NCBI GenBank assembly: GCA_031763025.1
Contig: JASSKH010000007.1
Location: 7,269,930-7,333,929 of the forward strand
DNA: 64,000 bases
DNA from: Macrocystis pyrifera
Taxonomy: Eukaryota; Sar; Phaeophyceae; Laminariales; Laminariaceae
Reading direction: 5' to 3'
Both the position numbers and the translations under genes were made by a program. Positions 35,601-44,509 of this stretch are shown here, piece after piece; positions within the stretch are counted from its first letter, which is position 1; each line of letters starts with the position of its first letter. The notes under the pieces were generated by a model. That model saw nothing but the letters and a program-made list of their open reading frames with translations, did no database searches and had not been told where the DNA came from.

Positions 35601-38600
35601 TGACCCAACTACTCGAACCTCCGCTAGGTCACTATCGTAGTTCGTCGTCCGGCTGCCGATGGCGCGCACTCATGAGTCTCGTCACTTTTTCCCGCGTCTG
35701 AATGCTTGCTTGGAAAACTGATGACAGGGGACGGCTCACGTTGTACCTCGACCTGCATGCACACGCCTCCTCCAGAGGGTGCTTTATGTACGGTAATCAC
35801 CTCCCCATGCTTGAGGATCAGGTGAGGAAGTCACCGCACGGAGGTAGCACCAATTTGGTACAAGTATAAAGTTGAGTATATAGTGGATTGAACACACCCA
35901 CAAATCTGAGGGAGGTGGTTCGATTTTGTTTTGTTTTTTAACGCAGGCTTAAATCGGGCTACGAACGACCGGGACACCGGGACACGCCGTTTCCGTTCCC
36001 ACCACTGAATAGACTGCGCCCGTCTCGTGCAACACACATGAAATCACAGAAAAAAGGTGCCAACATGAGCAAAATCTGCACCCCCCCAACTCAATTGTTG
36101 GAGCTGTCTACTGTATATCAGGAGCAGGAATGGTGCTCCGTCTCGAAAGAGATGCGTGGCGAGTGGTCAGCAACAAATGAGCCCCACCCCCCCCCCCCTA
36201 CACTCGCTGATGTAACCTCTGAAAACAGGTGGAGAACCAGCTGCTGCCTTTGCTCATGTCGCTCAATACGCCGCACTTCGACTTTCCGTCGTGCAACTTC
36301 ACTCTGAAGCACATGTCCAGAGTAGACAGCGGAGACGGCGGTCTTAGCGCCGAGGGGACCGGTCGAGTGTTCTATGGCAAGAACGCGGGGGTCTTGCGGT
36401 CGTACACGCTGGAGTGCAACTACAATACGGGCAAGGTACTGTACGCGTCGGCTGGTTTGAAGGCGGCAGTGCGTTGAACCAGCGTTTCGGCTGCAACGCA
36501 CGCTGGAATCTTCCGAATTCTGTTTTCGTGGCGTAGAGTTTGTCGTCGGCGCGTTGAGGTCAATTGAAAGTAAAACACATGAAAACCAAAAAAACTCGTT
36601 GACCACCTCGCTCGGTGATACGCTTGCTGAAGTCCGTTTAGATAGTTTGATGTTCCGGTCTACTCCGGGGTTTAGTTATCTGGATCCTGAACTGTTTTTC
36701 GACACTAAACGGTTCGACACATGGTGGGCCATCATGGTCGAAACGTGACGTCAGTTTTTCGTCAAAGGCACAGCAGTATATCCAGACTGCTATGTAAAAA
36801 CCCTCACGACCGCAAAAAAACTGTTGTATTCTGTCTCTCTACCGTGGATCATTTAATGTAAGTATTGGATTGGATGAGGCCTCCTGCGCCGGGCAGGAGG
36901 TCTCGTCTGGTATTTCCCCCCGCGCTGAGTAGTCTAGCGTATCACGTACTCTGCGCGGGGTTAGTAGCTGTAAATGATCTGGGTATACAAGCATAAGAAT
37001 ACTAACCCTACTGCCGGGTGGGTGGGATGGTCTCAAGAAATGTTGCGACCAACTCCACTCCCGAGGTTTCGGGAGCGAAAAGAAGAACTGACTTCGTTGC
37101 GATACAAATTCCGAGACGTTTCGATATCATCGATGGTTCCATTATTTGTGCCAAATCTTGAGTCCATCGATTGGATCGCCATTTTACTGTTGTATTCTGT
37201 CTCTCTACCGTGGATCATTTAATGTAAGTATTGGGTTGGATGAGGCCTCCTGCGCCGGCCTGTGGTCCCGCCCATACTTCGTTGCGCTTCTTTTAGATTG
37301 TATTTGTAGTTGACCACTGGTCAGGGGCACAGTTGTTTCTCCCAAACTTCTTTAACATTGACTCAGTCCTTTCCTGCACAATTTCGCGACCAACACGTAA
37401 AGCTCACAAGGTTTCGGGAGCGAAAAGAAGAACTGACCTCGTTGCGATACAAATTCCGAGACATTTCGATATCATCGATGGTTCCATCATTTGTGGCCTA
37501 ATCTTGAGCCCATCGATTGGATCGCCATTTTACCCGGGTAAGACCACGCGCCTGACCGTTTCTGGCCCGAGCTGAAGCCGCCCCCGGCGACACACCTGAA
37601 CCGTTGCGTGATGTTGCACCTTCGCCGCATGTTTTTGTGCCTCCTCAGGCCAACTGCAACCACATCCCGCCCGCCAGTGGGGGAAAGGGGCGGGGATTTG
37701 CCAGTCCTGAGAGGAAGGCGACTCCAGCGCCGCGATACAATCCCGATGTTTGGAGGGATGTCGGTGCAGGTTTCCTGAAGGCGTTGTTGGATGCCGAGGG
37801 CGCCTCGGTCTGGTCGCGCCTGCCCCAGTCCAAGTTCAAGTCCCTGGACAGGGTGAGCAAGACTTGCGGAGATGGACGGCACGGTAGACGGCAGATCGCC
37901 ATGCGTGTGTCGCTTGTGGCGGTGCGGAGCTGGAAGGCGCTACAGTAGTTTAAAGTGCATGTTTATGCTCCCGGCCAAAACCGAGAGGAACATATATGTG
38001 TACTGCATATTTCAAAGATAGATACGCGATTCTGTCTAGGATTTCAACATCTGCCGCTTCTCATGCTTTCTTCCTTAATACGGGTCCACAGTTGTCGTAC
38101 TTTCGGTGGCTTCTTCCCCGCCGCCCCGCCCCGCCCGTGCTTATTACGTGCTCACTCCACCCATCCACCCATCCATCCCCCCCCCTTGACTGTTCGCCTC
38201 ATTCGGGTACGCTTGGGTCTGGGTTTTTCGCCCCTACCACAACGACCTGGTCTTATGGCAAGAAAGGCACGGAAATTCCTGACGAACGAGCTTCGAAGCC
38301 AGCCGTCATACCGAGAGCAGTCGTTGCTACTCAGGCAGGGAGCCTCGGGGACGCCCCCGGCCCTACCACGGCCCCCCCACCCTCGACGGAACTGCGCAGC
38401 ATTGTGTCCTCACCACCACCGTCATCGCTCACAAACGGAAGTGCTCACCCACCGCTGTCACGAAGGAAATCAGAATGCGCGATGGGTATCGCCGGCCTCG
38501 TGAGCGACAGCGCTGCACCATCGCCCCACGAAGCCGCCATCGGGAGAGGTTCCCGGCCACCACCGCTTGTTTTGCCACGACGCGCGGGCAGAACACCGCC

Positions 38601-39237
38601 CGCTCAGGGGAGGGGGAAGGCGGTATGGAAGACAGGTTGTGGCGGTGGTGGTGGTGATGGCGGTGATGGCAGTGGTGGCGGTGGCGATGCAGTCACGGCA
38701 GTGCTGGCGACATCAATCAAATTCAGTGCGTCGGCTAGACAGCGATTGGGCGGCAGCCGGGTGCGATTGGGGAGTGCCAAGACGATCGGTGGTGGGGCCT
38801 CCACGTTGAGTTGCGTGGAAGGTGCTAGCAGCAGCCGCAGAGGCCGCGCTGCAAGCGGGAAGAGGGGAACCCGGCGACAATCACCACACCACCCCGACCG
38901 CTCCCTATCGCGAGACACGAGAAAGCACAGCGCGCGCCATAAAAGGGCGGTGATGGGTGTGCAGGGAAGCCGGTGCGGTGGCAGCGGTGGAAGCCATGGT
39001 CGGGCGACCTCGTCTCATTCCGACCATAGAAAGAGCGTCGCCAAACCGAGCACCCGCCTTTCGCGCCGTAGCAGATCCAGACGAAGAAGGGTGCCTGTCG
39101 GCATCTCTCCGGAAGCCCCGTTCGTGCACTCCAGCCGCTGCCAGCAACGGCCAAGGCGGGCGAGGCAAGCGTGGGGTCAACTCCGCCAGCAAAAGGACGA
39201 AGAATACGGCAGCCGCAGCCGACCATGCTGTCCTTGA
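20253..39237 (+). CDS. CCP5: Cytosolic carboxypeptidase 5-like (M14 family) gene, 12 exons
   Basis: Exons by splice signals and phase: 20253-20689, 28046-28136, 28443-28556, 31985-32116, 32405-32548, 32780-32934, 33174-33234, 35152-35318, 35728-35821, 36229-36435, 37649-37852, then a last exon ending at 39237. The product is about 900-985 residues, depending on where the last exon begins. Vertebrate AGBL5/CCP5 proteins are known to remove branch-point and other glutamates from polyglutamylated tubulin; that role here is inferred from family membership. Zinc ligands are visible: His and Glu of HPGET (about 343 and 346) and His of LDLHAH (about 444). Also visible are NPDGV, NLNRHY and the catalytic Glu of TLECNYNTG (about 527). 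All joins keep phase. Confidence 0.88.
20843..21618. mobile_element. TIR element in CCP5 intron 1 (776 bp)
   Basis: It opens TTTCCTATGCGGTTCGATTT and closes with the near-exact inverted copy ending AACCGCATAGGAAA. The similarity extends about 35 bp inwards (GAGCTTCAGATTT). Inside lies a long hairpin (21414-21518). I could not identify a target duplication, and no transposase is present. Confidence 0.6.
21414..21518. repeat. Long inverted repeat (hairpin) inside the TIR element
   Basis: Arms of about 45 bp: GATTTGAAAATCTGATGACC, CAGGTCGTCGGATTTTGG on the left, and CCAAAATCCGACGACTTGGG, TCATCGGATTCTCAAATC on the right, with a 13-bp centre. Only a few mismatches. Confidence 0.8.
22040..23614 (+). 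pseudogene. LINE (non-LTR) reverse transcriptase, 5'-truncated with one stop
   Basis: The frame shows non-LTR RT motifs: [53 protein letters not shown], the catalytic YADD (22586-22597), [16 protein letters not shown], and a thumb and C-terminal region ([36 protein letters not shown]). A single in-frame TAG (22391-22393) falls just before GLRQGC. Upstream RT motifs, endonuclease and ORF1 are missing, as expected of a 5'-truncated insertion. Confidence 0.9.
23940..24040 (+). repeat. Pyrimidine-rich TTTC tract
   Basis: TTATTTATTTATTTGGG is followed by irregular TTTTC/TTTTTC repeats. It may be the 3' tail region of the LINE copy, but no poly-A or target duplication is clear. Confidence 0.5.
24790..24898. 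mobile_element. Palindromic MITE, copy 5
   Basis: Left TTGCGGGGGACCATACATAG, right TTTACTATGCCCCCCCGTAA, with the shared centre (CCCTATTTTTACCAACAATA). It lies inside the hAT-like element. Confidence 0.7.
25615..26633 (-). repeat. One-kb dispersed repeat, copy 1 (inverted)
   Basis: Its reverse complement is collinear with 44510-45455. Shared blocks include CTCTGAGCGT, CCCTGGCCTCTCAGAGCTCC, GGACCTTTCCAG, a GAGGCCAGACAGAG block, GCGAACGAGGGCC, and GCGAGCGTAGCG near the far end. Divergence is moderate. It carries no coding homology that I recognise. Confidence 0.7.
26640..28045 (+). other. CCP5 intron 1, 3' part, nothing recognisable
   Basis: Short CAGTATATAC-like words recur between about 27600 and 27910. 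No transposon ends or exon can be supported before the exon 2 acceptor. Confidence 0.5.
28046..28136 (+). CDS. CCP5: CCP5 exon 2
   Basis: Acceptor GATCACAG. It completes the Arg codon, then encodes DCEGG and [12 protein letters not shown], the family's (N)xSWFYF signature of the N-terminal beta-sandwich. Donor ATG|GTGAGC, phase 0. Intron 1 before it is 7.36 kb. Confidence 0.9.
28443..28556 (+). CDS. CCP5: CCP5 exon 3
   Basis: Encodes [20 protein letters not shown], corresponding to the family's MN-x-NKQ segment ending in GM-x-P. Acceptor GGACGCAG, donor GAG|GTGAGG, 38 codons in phase 0. Confidence 0.9.
28773..30895 (+). repeat. CCATGGAAG array, forward arm (CCP5 intron 3)
   Basis: About 2.1 kb of irregular units of 9-12 bp, mostly ATGGAAGCACC and ATGGAAGTCCC, often paired into a ~22-bp unit. 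A higher-order unit of about 436 bp is repeated: the block with GAAGCAGAGAAATCCCC near 29502 recurs near 29939 with the same flanks. Frames over 100 codons occur on both strands only because the unit lacks stops. Confidence 0.92.
30896..31790 (-). repeat. CCATGGAAG array, inverted arm
   Basis: From about 30905 the same unit appears as its reverse complement (GGGACTTCCATG, GTGCTTCCATGG). Local duplications include TGGAAACACAGCAGTGCTTC (twice, 31051-31120) and GTGCGTACATAGGTATTTC (twice, 31127-31166). The arm ends about 190 bp before the exon 4 acceptor. Confidence 0.9.
31985..32116 (+). CDS. CCP5: CCP5 exon 4
   Basis: Encodes [20 protein letters not shown] and [16 protein letters not shown], matching the FAFCYPF segment before the catalytic domain. 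Acceptor TGTTCACAG, donor CAG|GTAACC, 44 codons in phase 0. Confidence 0.88.
32405..32548 (+). CDS. CCP5: CCP5 exon 5
   Basis: Encodes [20 protein letters not shown] and TVTDCHGIL; the YHRELL and VDLxTxTxxHG motifs open the CCP catalytic domain. I chose the acceptor GCACGACAG because it keeps phase 0; a later AG at 32461-32462 would break the frame. Donor CTG|GTGATT. Confidence 0.82.
32780..32934 (+). CDS. CCP5: CCP5 exon 6 (HPGE zinc site)
   Basis: Encodes [15 protein letters not shown] and [19 protein letters not shown]. His (codon 32888-32890) and Glu of HPGE are the first two zinc ligands. Acceptor CTCTTTCAG. The donor AG|GTGTGC is weak, but its phase joins exon 7 correctly. Confidence 0.9.
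33174..33234 (+). CDS. CCP5: CCP5 exon 7
   Basis: A short exon encoding [20 protein letters not shown], the DPRAxxLRRxFVFK motif. Acceptor TTTCCTTCAG, donor AAG|GTATGG. Confidence 0.88.
33235..35151 (+). other. CCP5 intron 7, nothing recognisable
   Basis: A 1.9-kb intron. A 110-codon frame at 33633-33965 shows no domain. I see no transposon ends or strong repeats, apart from a TTTTTGGGGACAAAATACTT stretch near 34700 that resembles the palindrome at 56395-56460. Confidence 0.6.
35152..35318 (+). CDS. CCP5: CCP5 exon 8 (NPDG, NLNR)
   Basis: Encodes [27 protein letters not shown] and [18 protein letters not shown] and the Asn-Arg of NLNR are the family's substrate-side residues. No GT donor fits. 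AG|GCAAGC at 35317-35322 gives a GC-AG intron whose phase matches exon 9. Confidence 0.85.
35728..35821 (+). CDS. CCP5: CCP5 exon 9 (third zinc ligand)
   Basis: Encodes [20 protein letters not shown] and NHLPMLEDQ. The first His of LDLHAH is the third zinc ligand; [10 protein letters not shown] is highly typical of CCPs. Acceptor ATGACAG, donor CAG|GTGAGG. Confidence 0.92.
36229..36435 (+). CDS. CCP5: CCP5 exon 10 (catalytic Glu)
   Basis: Encodes 69 codons with [19 protein letters not shown] and [12 protein letters not shown]. Glu of TLEC is the general base. Acceptor GAAAACAG, donor AAG|GTACTG. Confidence 0.92.
36821..37533 (+). repeat. Duplicated A and B modules in CCP5 intron 10
   Basis: Module A (CTGTTGTATTCTGTCTCTCT and on to GCCTCCTGCGCCGG) occurs at 36821-36893 and 37187-37257. 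Module B (AGGTTTCGGGAGCGAAAAGA and on to CGCCATTTTAC) occurs at 37064-37186 and 37409-37533. B1 runs directly into A2, so the order is A, gap, B-A, gap, B. Copies differ at only a few positions. Confidence 0.85.
37649..37852 (+). CDS. CCP5: CCP5 exon 11
   Basis: Encodes a Gly/Pro-rich lead and then [20 protein letters not shown] and [15 protein letters not shown]. This aligns with the helix that closes the CCP catalytic domain (YTxxxxxxVGRAxxxALLD). Acceptor CCTCAG, donor AGG|GTGAGC. Confidence 0.82.
38335..39237 (+). CDS. CCP5: CCP5 exon 12, disordered tail (start uncertain)
   Basis: An open frame in phase with exon 11, rich in Ser, Arg, Gly and Pro, ending at TGA 39235-39237. Two phase-0 acceptors fit: GCTACTCAG before 38335, and a better pyrimidine tract with CCACAG before 38092. 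Long disordered C-terminal tails are usual in CCP5 proteins. A second plus frame ends with TAA at 39253, so the frame choice is not secure. Confidence 0.45.
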   Translation, partial: AGSLGDAPGPTTAPPPSTELRSIVSSPPPSSLTNGSAHPPLSRRKSECAMGIAGLVSDSAAPSPHEAAIGRGSRPPPLVLPRRAGRTPPAQGRGKAVWKTGCGGGGGDGGDGSGGGGDAVTAVLATSIKFSASARQRLGGSRVRLGSAKTIGGGASTLSCVEGASSSRRGRAASGKRGTRRQSPHHPDRSLSRDTRKHSARHKRAVMGVQGSRCGGSGGSHGRATSSHSDHRKSVAKPSTRLSRRSRSRRRRVPVGISPEAPFVHSSRCQQRPRRARQAWGQLRQQKDEEYGSRSRPCCP

Positions 39238-39253
39238 CCACTCGTCACAATAA

Positions 39254-40900
39254 GCGCTCGGGATCGCTGCAACCAGCGCCTGGATGGGAGCTGGAAGCTT
39301 CAGGCTCTGCGTTGTGAAGTAATTTTCCCACTAATTATTAGGGTGTTCATTCTTGATGTTGTCATGGATGTTATCATTGGTGCGTGTGCTTTTTTTCTCT
39401 TTACTTTTTGAGAGCGGTCCTTGTCTCTATCCTGGTCAGGTTGAACACCGAGCAAGAGAGACCACCATGAGTGTACGTAAACCATCATGAGCGGGAAGCG
39501 CGCACGTCATCATCCGAAATACTCTCTATGGCTCTCTCTTTGCGCGTACACCGGTCCGAACGAGTTACAGACTTATTACGCGCCTGACCTAAAGTTGCGC
39601 TACACTACGTAGCCAGTACTAAGATGCGTCCCTCCGCCGCCGAAACTCATACCTGGTATAGGTTTACGAGCCAAAGGTGAAGCAACCAAGCGAAACGAAA
39701 CCCCTTTTACTCTCATTCATGCATTCGTCTATAGAGAGCTCTACCACCCGGCAAAAACGTCTATTGTCACACAATAACGCACCAAAAGGAGCACCCAAAG
39801 CCGACGAAAGGTGGCATTCTAACGATTAGGTATCGACGGCCGGTATTCGCCAAAAACACTCAGTCCACCACAAAAAAACAAAACAAAACATTGACCCCTA
39901 TTAATACTCGTAGCAGTTGTTGCCTCAAACAGATCTCCTCTTACGTGCGTTCACCAATGCTGTGCCCGGGCACACGGTAAACAACCGGAGTACTTTACCA
40001 CAAAAAAACTTGGATGGTACGCGCGTCACATAACTCCACCATGACAGCCGAAACAACGGGACATACTGTGCTTATAGTTGGCTCGCGTATTGTACCGAGT
40101 GCACTCTCTCTACGAAAACCACGTATCCGAAATGTCCTTGGTGGGCCTGAGCACCCAGAGCGCCCTTAGCGTCGCGAGGCTTTAGTTCCAATCCTGTGCG
40201 AAACACCACAATTGTTCAGGCTAAGAAAAAGCGATATCATCACTTACAAGGCACGGCCGGTTTGGCTTCGTTCGCAGGCACGTGCAACAACCGCGCCGTG
40301 GGCGAAGCGCCCGCGACAGACAAGGTGCAGCACCCGCGGCACACGAGAACACAAAACGGCTACGTTGGACAGACCCTTGTTTGCCCAATAGTGTACGCGT
40401 CGTTGGTATTCCCGACGGCCACTGAATGGCCCTGTACTATTTACCAATCAGAAAACTGCCGACACTGAAAAGCCTTGCACTATTTTTGTACATGAGACGG
40501 CGTCATGCGGACGCGCTTCGCTACTCCGCGCTCGTCCAGCGACAACATCCGCAGCTACGTCTAGATAACACCAAAGCAGCATTACCCTAACCCTCTAAGC
40601 CCTTGGCCATGTCTCCCTGCGCTGGCCGGGTCCCTTCTATGCCCACATTTTATTTATCCCCTTCAGCGCGGCAGAGCAGGCCATTGGAATGCGACAACCC
40701 TGACTATCGGCATGTCGTTTTCGGTTCCCAGCTCCTTTGAGCGGGTACTCCTTGAATGTCGGCTCGTTTGCCTCTAAGATCTGATGTACCCTTAATCTAG
40801 GTGTGATGAACAAAACGACAACATTGAGTACATACGTCCCAATCCTGCGAGATTATGATTTCTATCGCCCTCTCCTCCCTCCCGCCCGCCCCTCTATGGG
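39254..40900. other. Intergenic, nothing recognisable
   Basis: Between the CCP5 stop and the next repeat I see no gene. TACCTGGTA occurs at 39650. A CCCTAACCC word near 40585 is isolated and is not a telomeric array. Confidence 0.55.
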
Positions 40901-41585
40901 TTGGCGTCGGTTGGCGACGACGCTGTAACACACGCCTCTCATTGCGTGAGGTAGACAGCCAGGGTGCCGTTTTTTGTTTTTTGTTTGGCGGTTACCACGG
41001 CTGGCGGTCAAGTTAGATCATTCTTGTGCGGGGAGAACCTTTACTCCGCACAAAAGGGGATGATCGTATCACGTAGTGTGTATGTGGTGAGGCACCCACG
41101 AGGCAGATACATAGTACTCCCATTGATGTCTCTGGAAGTGACCACTCCAGAAATTAAATCAATTCATTGATGCTGTCATCCATATGCAAGAAAATCCGCC
41201 TCTAAAGTGGTTCTTAGTAGGATGCAGCTCACCCTTCAAGCGACTCGCCCAGCACTTCACGGCGCTTCGCGCTTGGTGCAAGCAATGTCTGCCTGGTCGG
41301 TGAAAACCCGGCGTGCTCCGTCCCGGCATTATAGGGATGCGAGGGTCAATGGTCATATGACTATGGCCATGCACGATAATGAGTACACCCCCCCCCCCCC
41401 CTGCTCTATGGTCGTACGACTACGGCCATGCATGATATCGAGTACCACTCCCCCCAAGGGATGCCTATGGTCGTACGACTACGGCCATGCATGATAATAA
41501 GTACACCCTCAAGGGATGCGTAGTCAATAGTCAAATGATTAAGGCAAGCAACAAATAAGTACGCCCCCCCCCCCCCCCCCCCCCC
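40901..41585 (-). repeat. G-run-headed repeat, full-length copy with extra heads
   Basis: Reverse-oriented relative to the copy at 3533. The body runs from TTGGCGTCGGTTGGCGACGA to GAGTACA and a 14-nt C-run (41388-41401). Two further partial heads follow, then a subfamily B head ending in a 22-nt C-run (41564-41585). It lies just 3' of the DUF3110 gene. Confidence 0.75.
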
Positions 41586-41726
41586 TAAATAGCGTGAGGG
41601 GGAAGAAAAGTAGCACGTCGCGGCAAATCAAGACCCACAATCAGAACCCACAGCAGGGGTAGACTCGTCCGCGGAAACGATGCACATGCCGCGGGTTGTT
41701 CGTTCCCCTCGTGACACCCCCTTTGC

Positions 41727-41975
41727 TCATTCTTGTGCATACAAGCGCTCGAACTTGGCCCGGAATTTGCGCACGTCTTCAGAGGTAAACACAGACGCCT
41801 TTTCGGATACTGCAGGGGACGATCGAACTCCGCCGCCCCCTCCCCGCCCCCCTTGGTGCCGCGCCTTGGGGTCAAACTCGAGGTCCTCTTTGTTCTTGTC
41901 GGGGGCGACGGGGACTATGTCGGCCGGAACCACTTCAAGGCCGAAGCTATGGTCGCGGCAGAACTTCTGCAAGTC
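41727..41975 (-). CDS. DUF3110 gene, last exon
   Basis: Acceptor GCCGTGGCAG after a T-rich tract. Encodes DLQKFCRDHSFGLEVVPAD, then a Gly-rich insert and a basic C-terminal helix (DVRKFRAKFERLYAQE), ending with TGA. Confidence 0.75.
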   Translation of the reverse strand, partial: DLQKFCRDHSFGLEVVPADIVPVAPDKNKEDLEFDPKARHQGGRGGGGGVRSSPAVSEKASVFTSEDVRKFRAKFERLYAQE

Positions 41976-44310
41976 CTGCCACGGCAATCGAAAAACAAAC
42001 ACACACAACGGATGATAAAGCTTCGGCTCGCGCTTTCTGTGGCTGGGCCGTCTTTCGTAGAACTAACGAGGATAAAAATAAAGAAAGAAAGAAAGAAAGA
42101 AACGTGGATTGTACAGTAGTACTCGTAGTGGTGATTTGGAGAAATGAGGCTCTGAACGATTAAGATCGGGACCAGGCTGGTGTGCGACCTTACCCTCCAG
42201 CGAGGGAGCGTATGCCGAGAACTTCACTCGTGCGTTTCCAGGAGGCACCGAACGCTCAAACACGAGTGAACACAAACACCAGCAGTATCACCTCGCCCTC
42301 CTATGCATCGTATCAATATTTTTCTGCTTGATGCAAGCACTGTCTGCCTGGTCGGTGAAACTACACGTGCTCCGTCCCGGCATATTGTAGGGCTGCGAGG
42401 GTATATGGTCATACGACTAAGGCCATGCATGACATGAGTACAAGCCCCCCCCCTTGCACCCCGGAGGCACGCCTGCTCACATTCACCGTGACGCATGTTG
42501 GACCCGGCAAGCCCAGCCCTTGAGCCTTAAGCTCGAGAGCGTACCGAAGCGCTCCGTCTCGCCCCTCAAATGCCACAACGGAGTTGAGGCCGTTTGACCA
42601 AAGGCAGTACAGCCCTCGTTGCGCGCCCGATCGAGGCCCGCCGTCGAACATTAGGACCCACACCGAGCAGAGGAGGGCAGGGCGCTGCGGGAAGCGAGCG
42701 CAATAAAGGGGGGGTGGCAAAGGAGTGAAGGGGTGGTGGGTGAGTGGGTAGGGAGGGGGGGTTGTGGGGGGGACTGGTGGAAAAATCGGTGGTGCTTAGA
42801 ATATCACCGCTGGCCTCCAACGTCTCGCGGGCTCTATTATGGCGTGGCGTGCAACGATTGGGATTTTAGCCGAACAGGGGGTGGTCGGCGGGAGGGAAGG
42901 AGGACAACGTTAAACGAAGACCGCATTTTCTTTCGCCTATGGTCAACCCGCTCGCCCCGTCTTCATCAGTTTCTATGTAATATTGGGAAACGAGGTACTG
43001 AGCGCATAGCTGTTTGAGGTGCCTCTATTAGAAGTAGGAACGGCGTAACTTCTCGAAAGGGATGTGTCGTCAATGGTAAAATGACTGAGGCAAGCAGCAA
43101 ATGAGTACGCCCCCCCCCCCCCCCGCAGTACCCCTCCCACTCCGCCCCGCCCCGTCTTCATCGGCAAGCGGTACAGATACACTTCGGCTGGGAAGAAGGG
43201 ACCACCCGCGCCATGGGGTAAAAGTCAGGGGGGGGGGGGGGGTGCTACTGCTGCAAGACTAGAGCTCAAGCTTGGTCTAATTAGAGGGGGGGGGTAGGGG
43301 GCAAGAAGTGCCGGGACGACTTCACGGTCCGCTCTAGATTTCATGTGATTGTCTGACGAGTGGCGAGAGACGGTGGCGGCGGTTCGTAGCTAAGCCGCCA
43401 CAGAAACCAAGCACTACTGCGCCCACAGCTTCTCAGGGTAGAGGTACAGGATAGAACCTTACAGCATCAGTAAACGTCCAAACGGGGAGGCGGGCTCCGA
43501 AAAAAAAAAGGGAATGTACGCGGTTTTCCCGGTCGTTTACTTTCTTCAGTTAGGCGCACGTTGACGTCCACCACGTCACTATGGATCGGTGGTTGGTTTT
43601 ATCACGGGGGACCATAGTAAATAGGACCTACGGTACACAAATGTGGTCCTATTTACTATGTTCCCCCGTAAGAGGTCATCCCAACAGCACAACAGCACGT
43701 GATGCGCAGAAAAGAGCAACACAAAACGCGGTAAGTTCTCCCCCCCATCCCCCTCAAACCTTGTCCAGGTGTAGAACGCATTTCCACGCTATTCGTCACC
43801 TAACCTACCGTTACTCTTCAGCCGGTCTACTGACCTCCTATTATTCGCCAGCTGATCGCACTACAACAAACGTCGCGGTGAGCGCATTCCCTAGTTCCAA
43901 GCGACGGGGCAAAAACCATATATATACGGGGGTCCATAGTTAACGGGACCAAATTTTGTTAGTAAAAATAGGTAAATATATAGGTTTTTATGTATACCAT
44001 AGGTCCTGTTAACTATGTACCCCCGTAATAGTAGCCGCCGATCCACTAATCAAGCACGCAAGGACGCTCTACTCCATAACCCCTCCCCCCGCTTCAAGAC
44101 ACGGTGGCACCCCCCCGCTCACCACCGCGCTCGGCTGCCTCCCTGTTGCTCCCGCGGTCGGCGCCGCAGCCTTTCTCGACCCGCTATTTGCCGGGAGGTA
44201 GCTTTCGCGTCTCTTCATAGAGTCGAGTCGTCCCTGGAGAGCTGCGGTGCCGACGGCTTCCGGAATGCACGGGACGGAGGAGGAATCGTCCACGCGGCCG
44301 CTATCGCCAC
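41727..44310 (-). CDS. DUF3110 domain protein, partial gene model
   Basis: Exons on the minus strand: probable 44123-44310, then 42487-42684 and 41727-41975 with the stop. The two downstream exons encode a DUF3110-like domain: VWVLMFDGG, GLYCLWSNGLNSVVAFEGRD, ALRYALELKAQGLGLPGPT, then LQKFCRDHSFGLEVVP. This small domain of unknown function is known from cyanobacteria and plastid-bearing eukaryotes, so plastid location is likely but inferred. The linker between PT and FC is a few residues short of the usual spacing, so a microexon may be missing. The first exon was not found. A MITE pair and repeat copies sit in the introns. Confidence 0.65.
42327..42453 (-). repeat. G-run-headed repeat, head fragment
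   Basis: From the CTTGATGCAAGCACTGTCTG block to GAGTACAAG and a 9-nt C-run. It sits in the DUF3110 intron, about 33 bp downstream of the donor. Confidence 0.65.
42487..42684 (-). CDS. DUF3110 gene, penultimate exon
   Basis: Acceptor GCTTCCCGCAG, donor ACG|GTGAAT, 66 codons in phase 0. Contains VWVLMFDGG and NSVVAFEGRDGALRYALELK, the core beta-strand and helix of DUF3110. Confidence 0.75.
43019..43124 (-). repeat. G-run-headed repeat, subfamily B head
   Basis: TTCTCGAAAGGGATG, GTCAATGG, GAGGCAAGCAGCAAATGAGT, then AC and G, and a C-run (43110-43124). Same layout as 7703 and 59420. Confidence 0.65.
43602..43671. mobile_element. Palindromic MITE, copy 6 (short form)
   Basis: A 70-bp form with both arms (CACGGGGGACCATAGTAAAT, ATTTACTATGTTCCCCCGTA) and most of the centre deleted. 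Confidence 0.7.
43925..44028. mobile_element. Palindromic MITE, copy 7
   Basis: TACGGGGGTCCATAGTTAAC and its inverted partner GTTAACTATGTACCCCCGTA. Both arms carry GTTAAC where most copies have GTAAAT, so the two arms changed together. Confidence 0.72.
44123..44310 (-). CDS. Probable upstream exon of the DUF3110 gene
   Basis: Acceptor GAATCAACAG, donor GCGGTG|GTGAGC. It encodes a Ser/Ala/Arg-rich stretch (SVPCIPEAVG, RLDSMKRRESYLP) and ends in phase 0, matching the next exon. The composition suits a transit-peptide or linker region. Upstream on this strand is a (GCCC)n tract. Confidence 0.4.
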
Positions 44311-44509
44311 CTGTTGATTCCGCGCGGAGTTCGAGCGGGAGGAGGGCGGAGGGGAGGGGGGTTGCAAGGTCTAATTCGGCGGGCGGGCGGGCGGGCGGGC
44401 GGGCGGGCGGGCGAGTGGGAGGAAAAACACCATAACGACACAATTCCAGAAGGAATGCTGCATATCTGGTGAGCAGCAAAAGGTACCAGGTATATAGAAC
44501 TACTTACAG

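Noticed and set aside
37996-38334. Reading exon 12 of CCP5 from the first ATG of its frame as a separate gene
   Set aside because: The upstream part looks intronic (pyrimidine tracts, two in-phase acceptors), and the frame continues the CCP5 phase.
40575-40600. CCCTAACCC word as telomeric sequence
   Set aside because: A single isolated occurrence, not an array.
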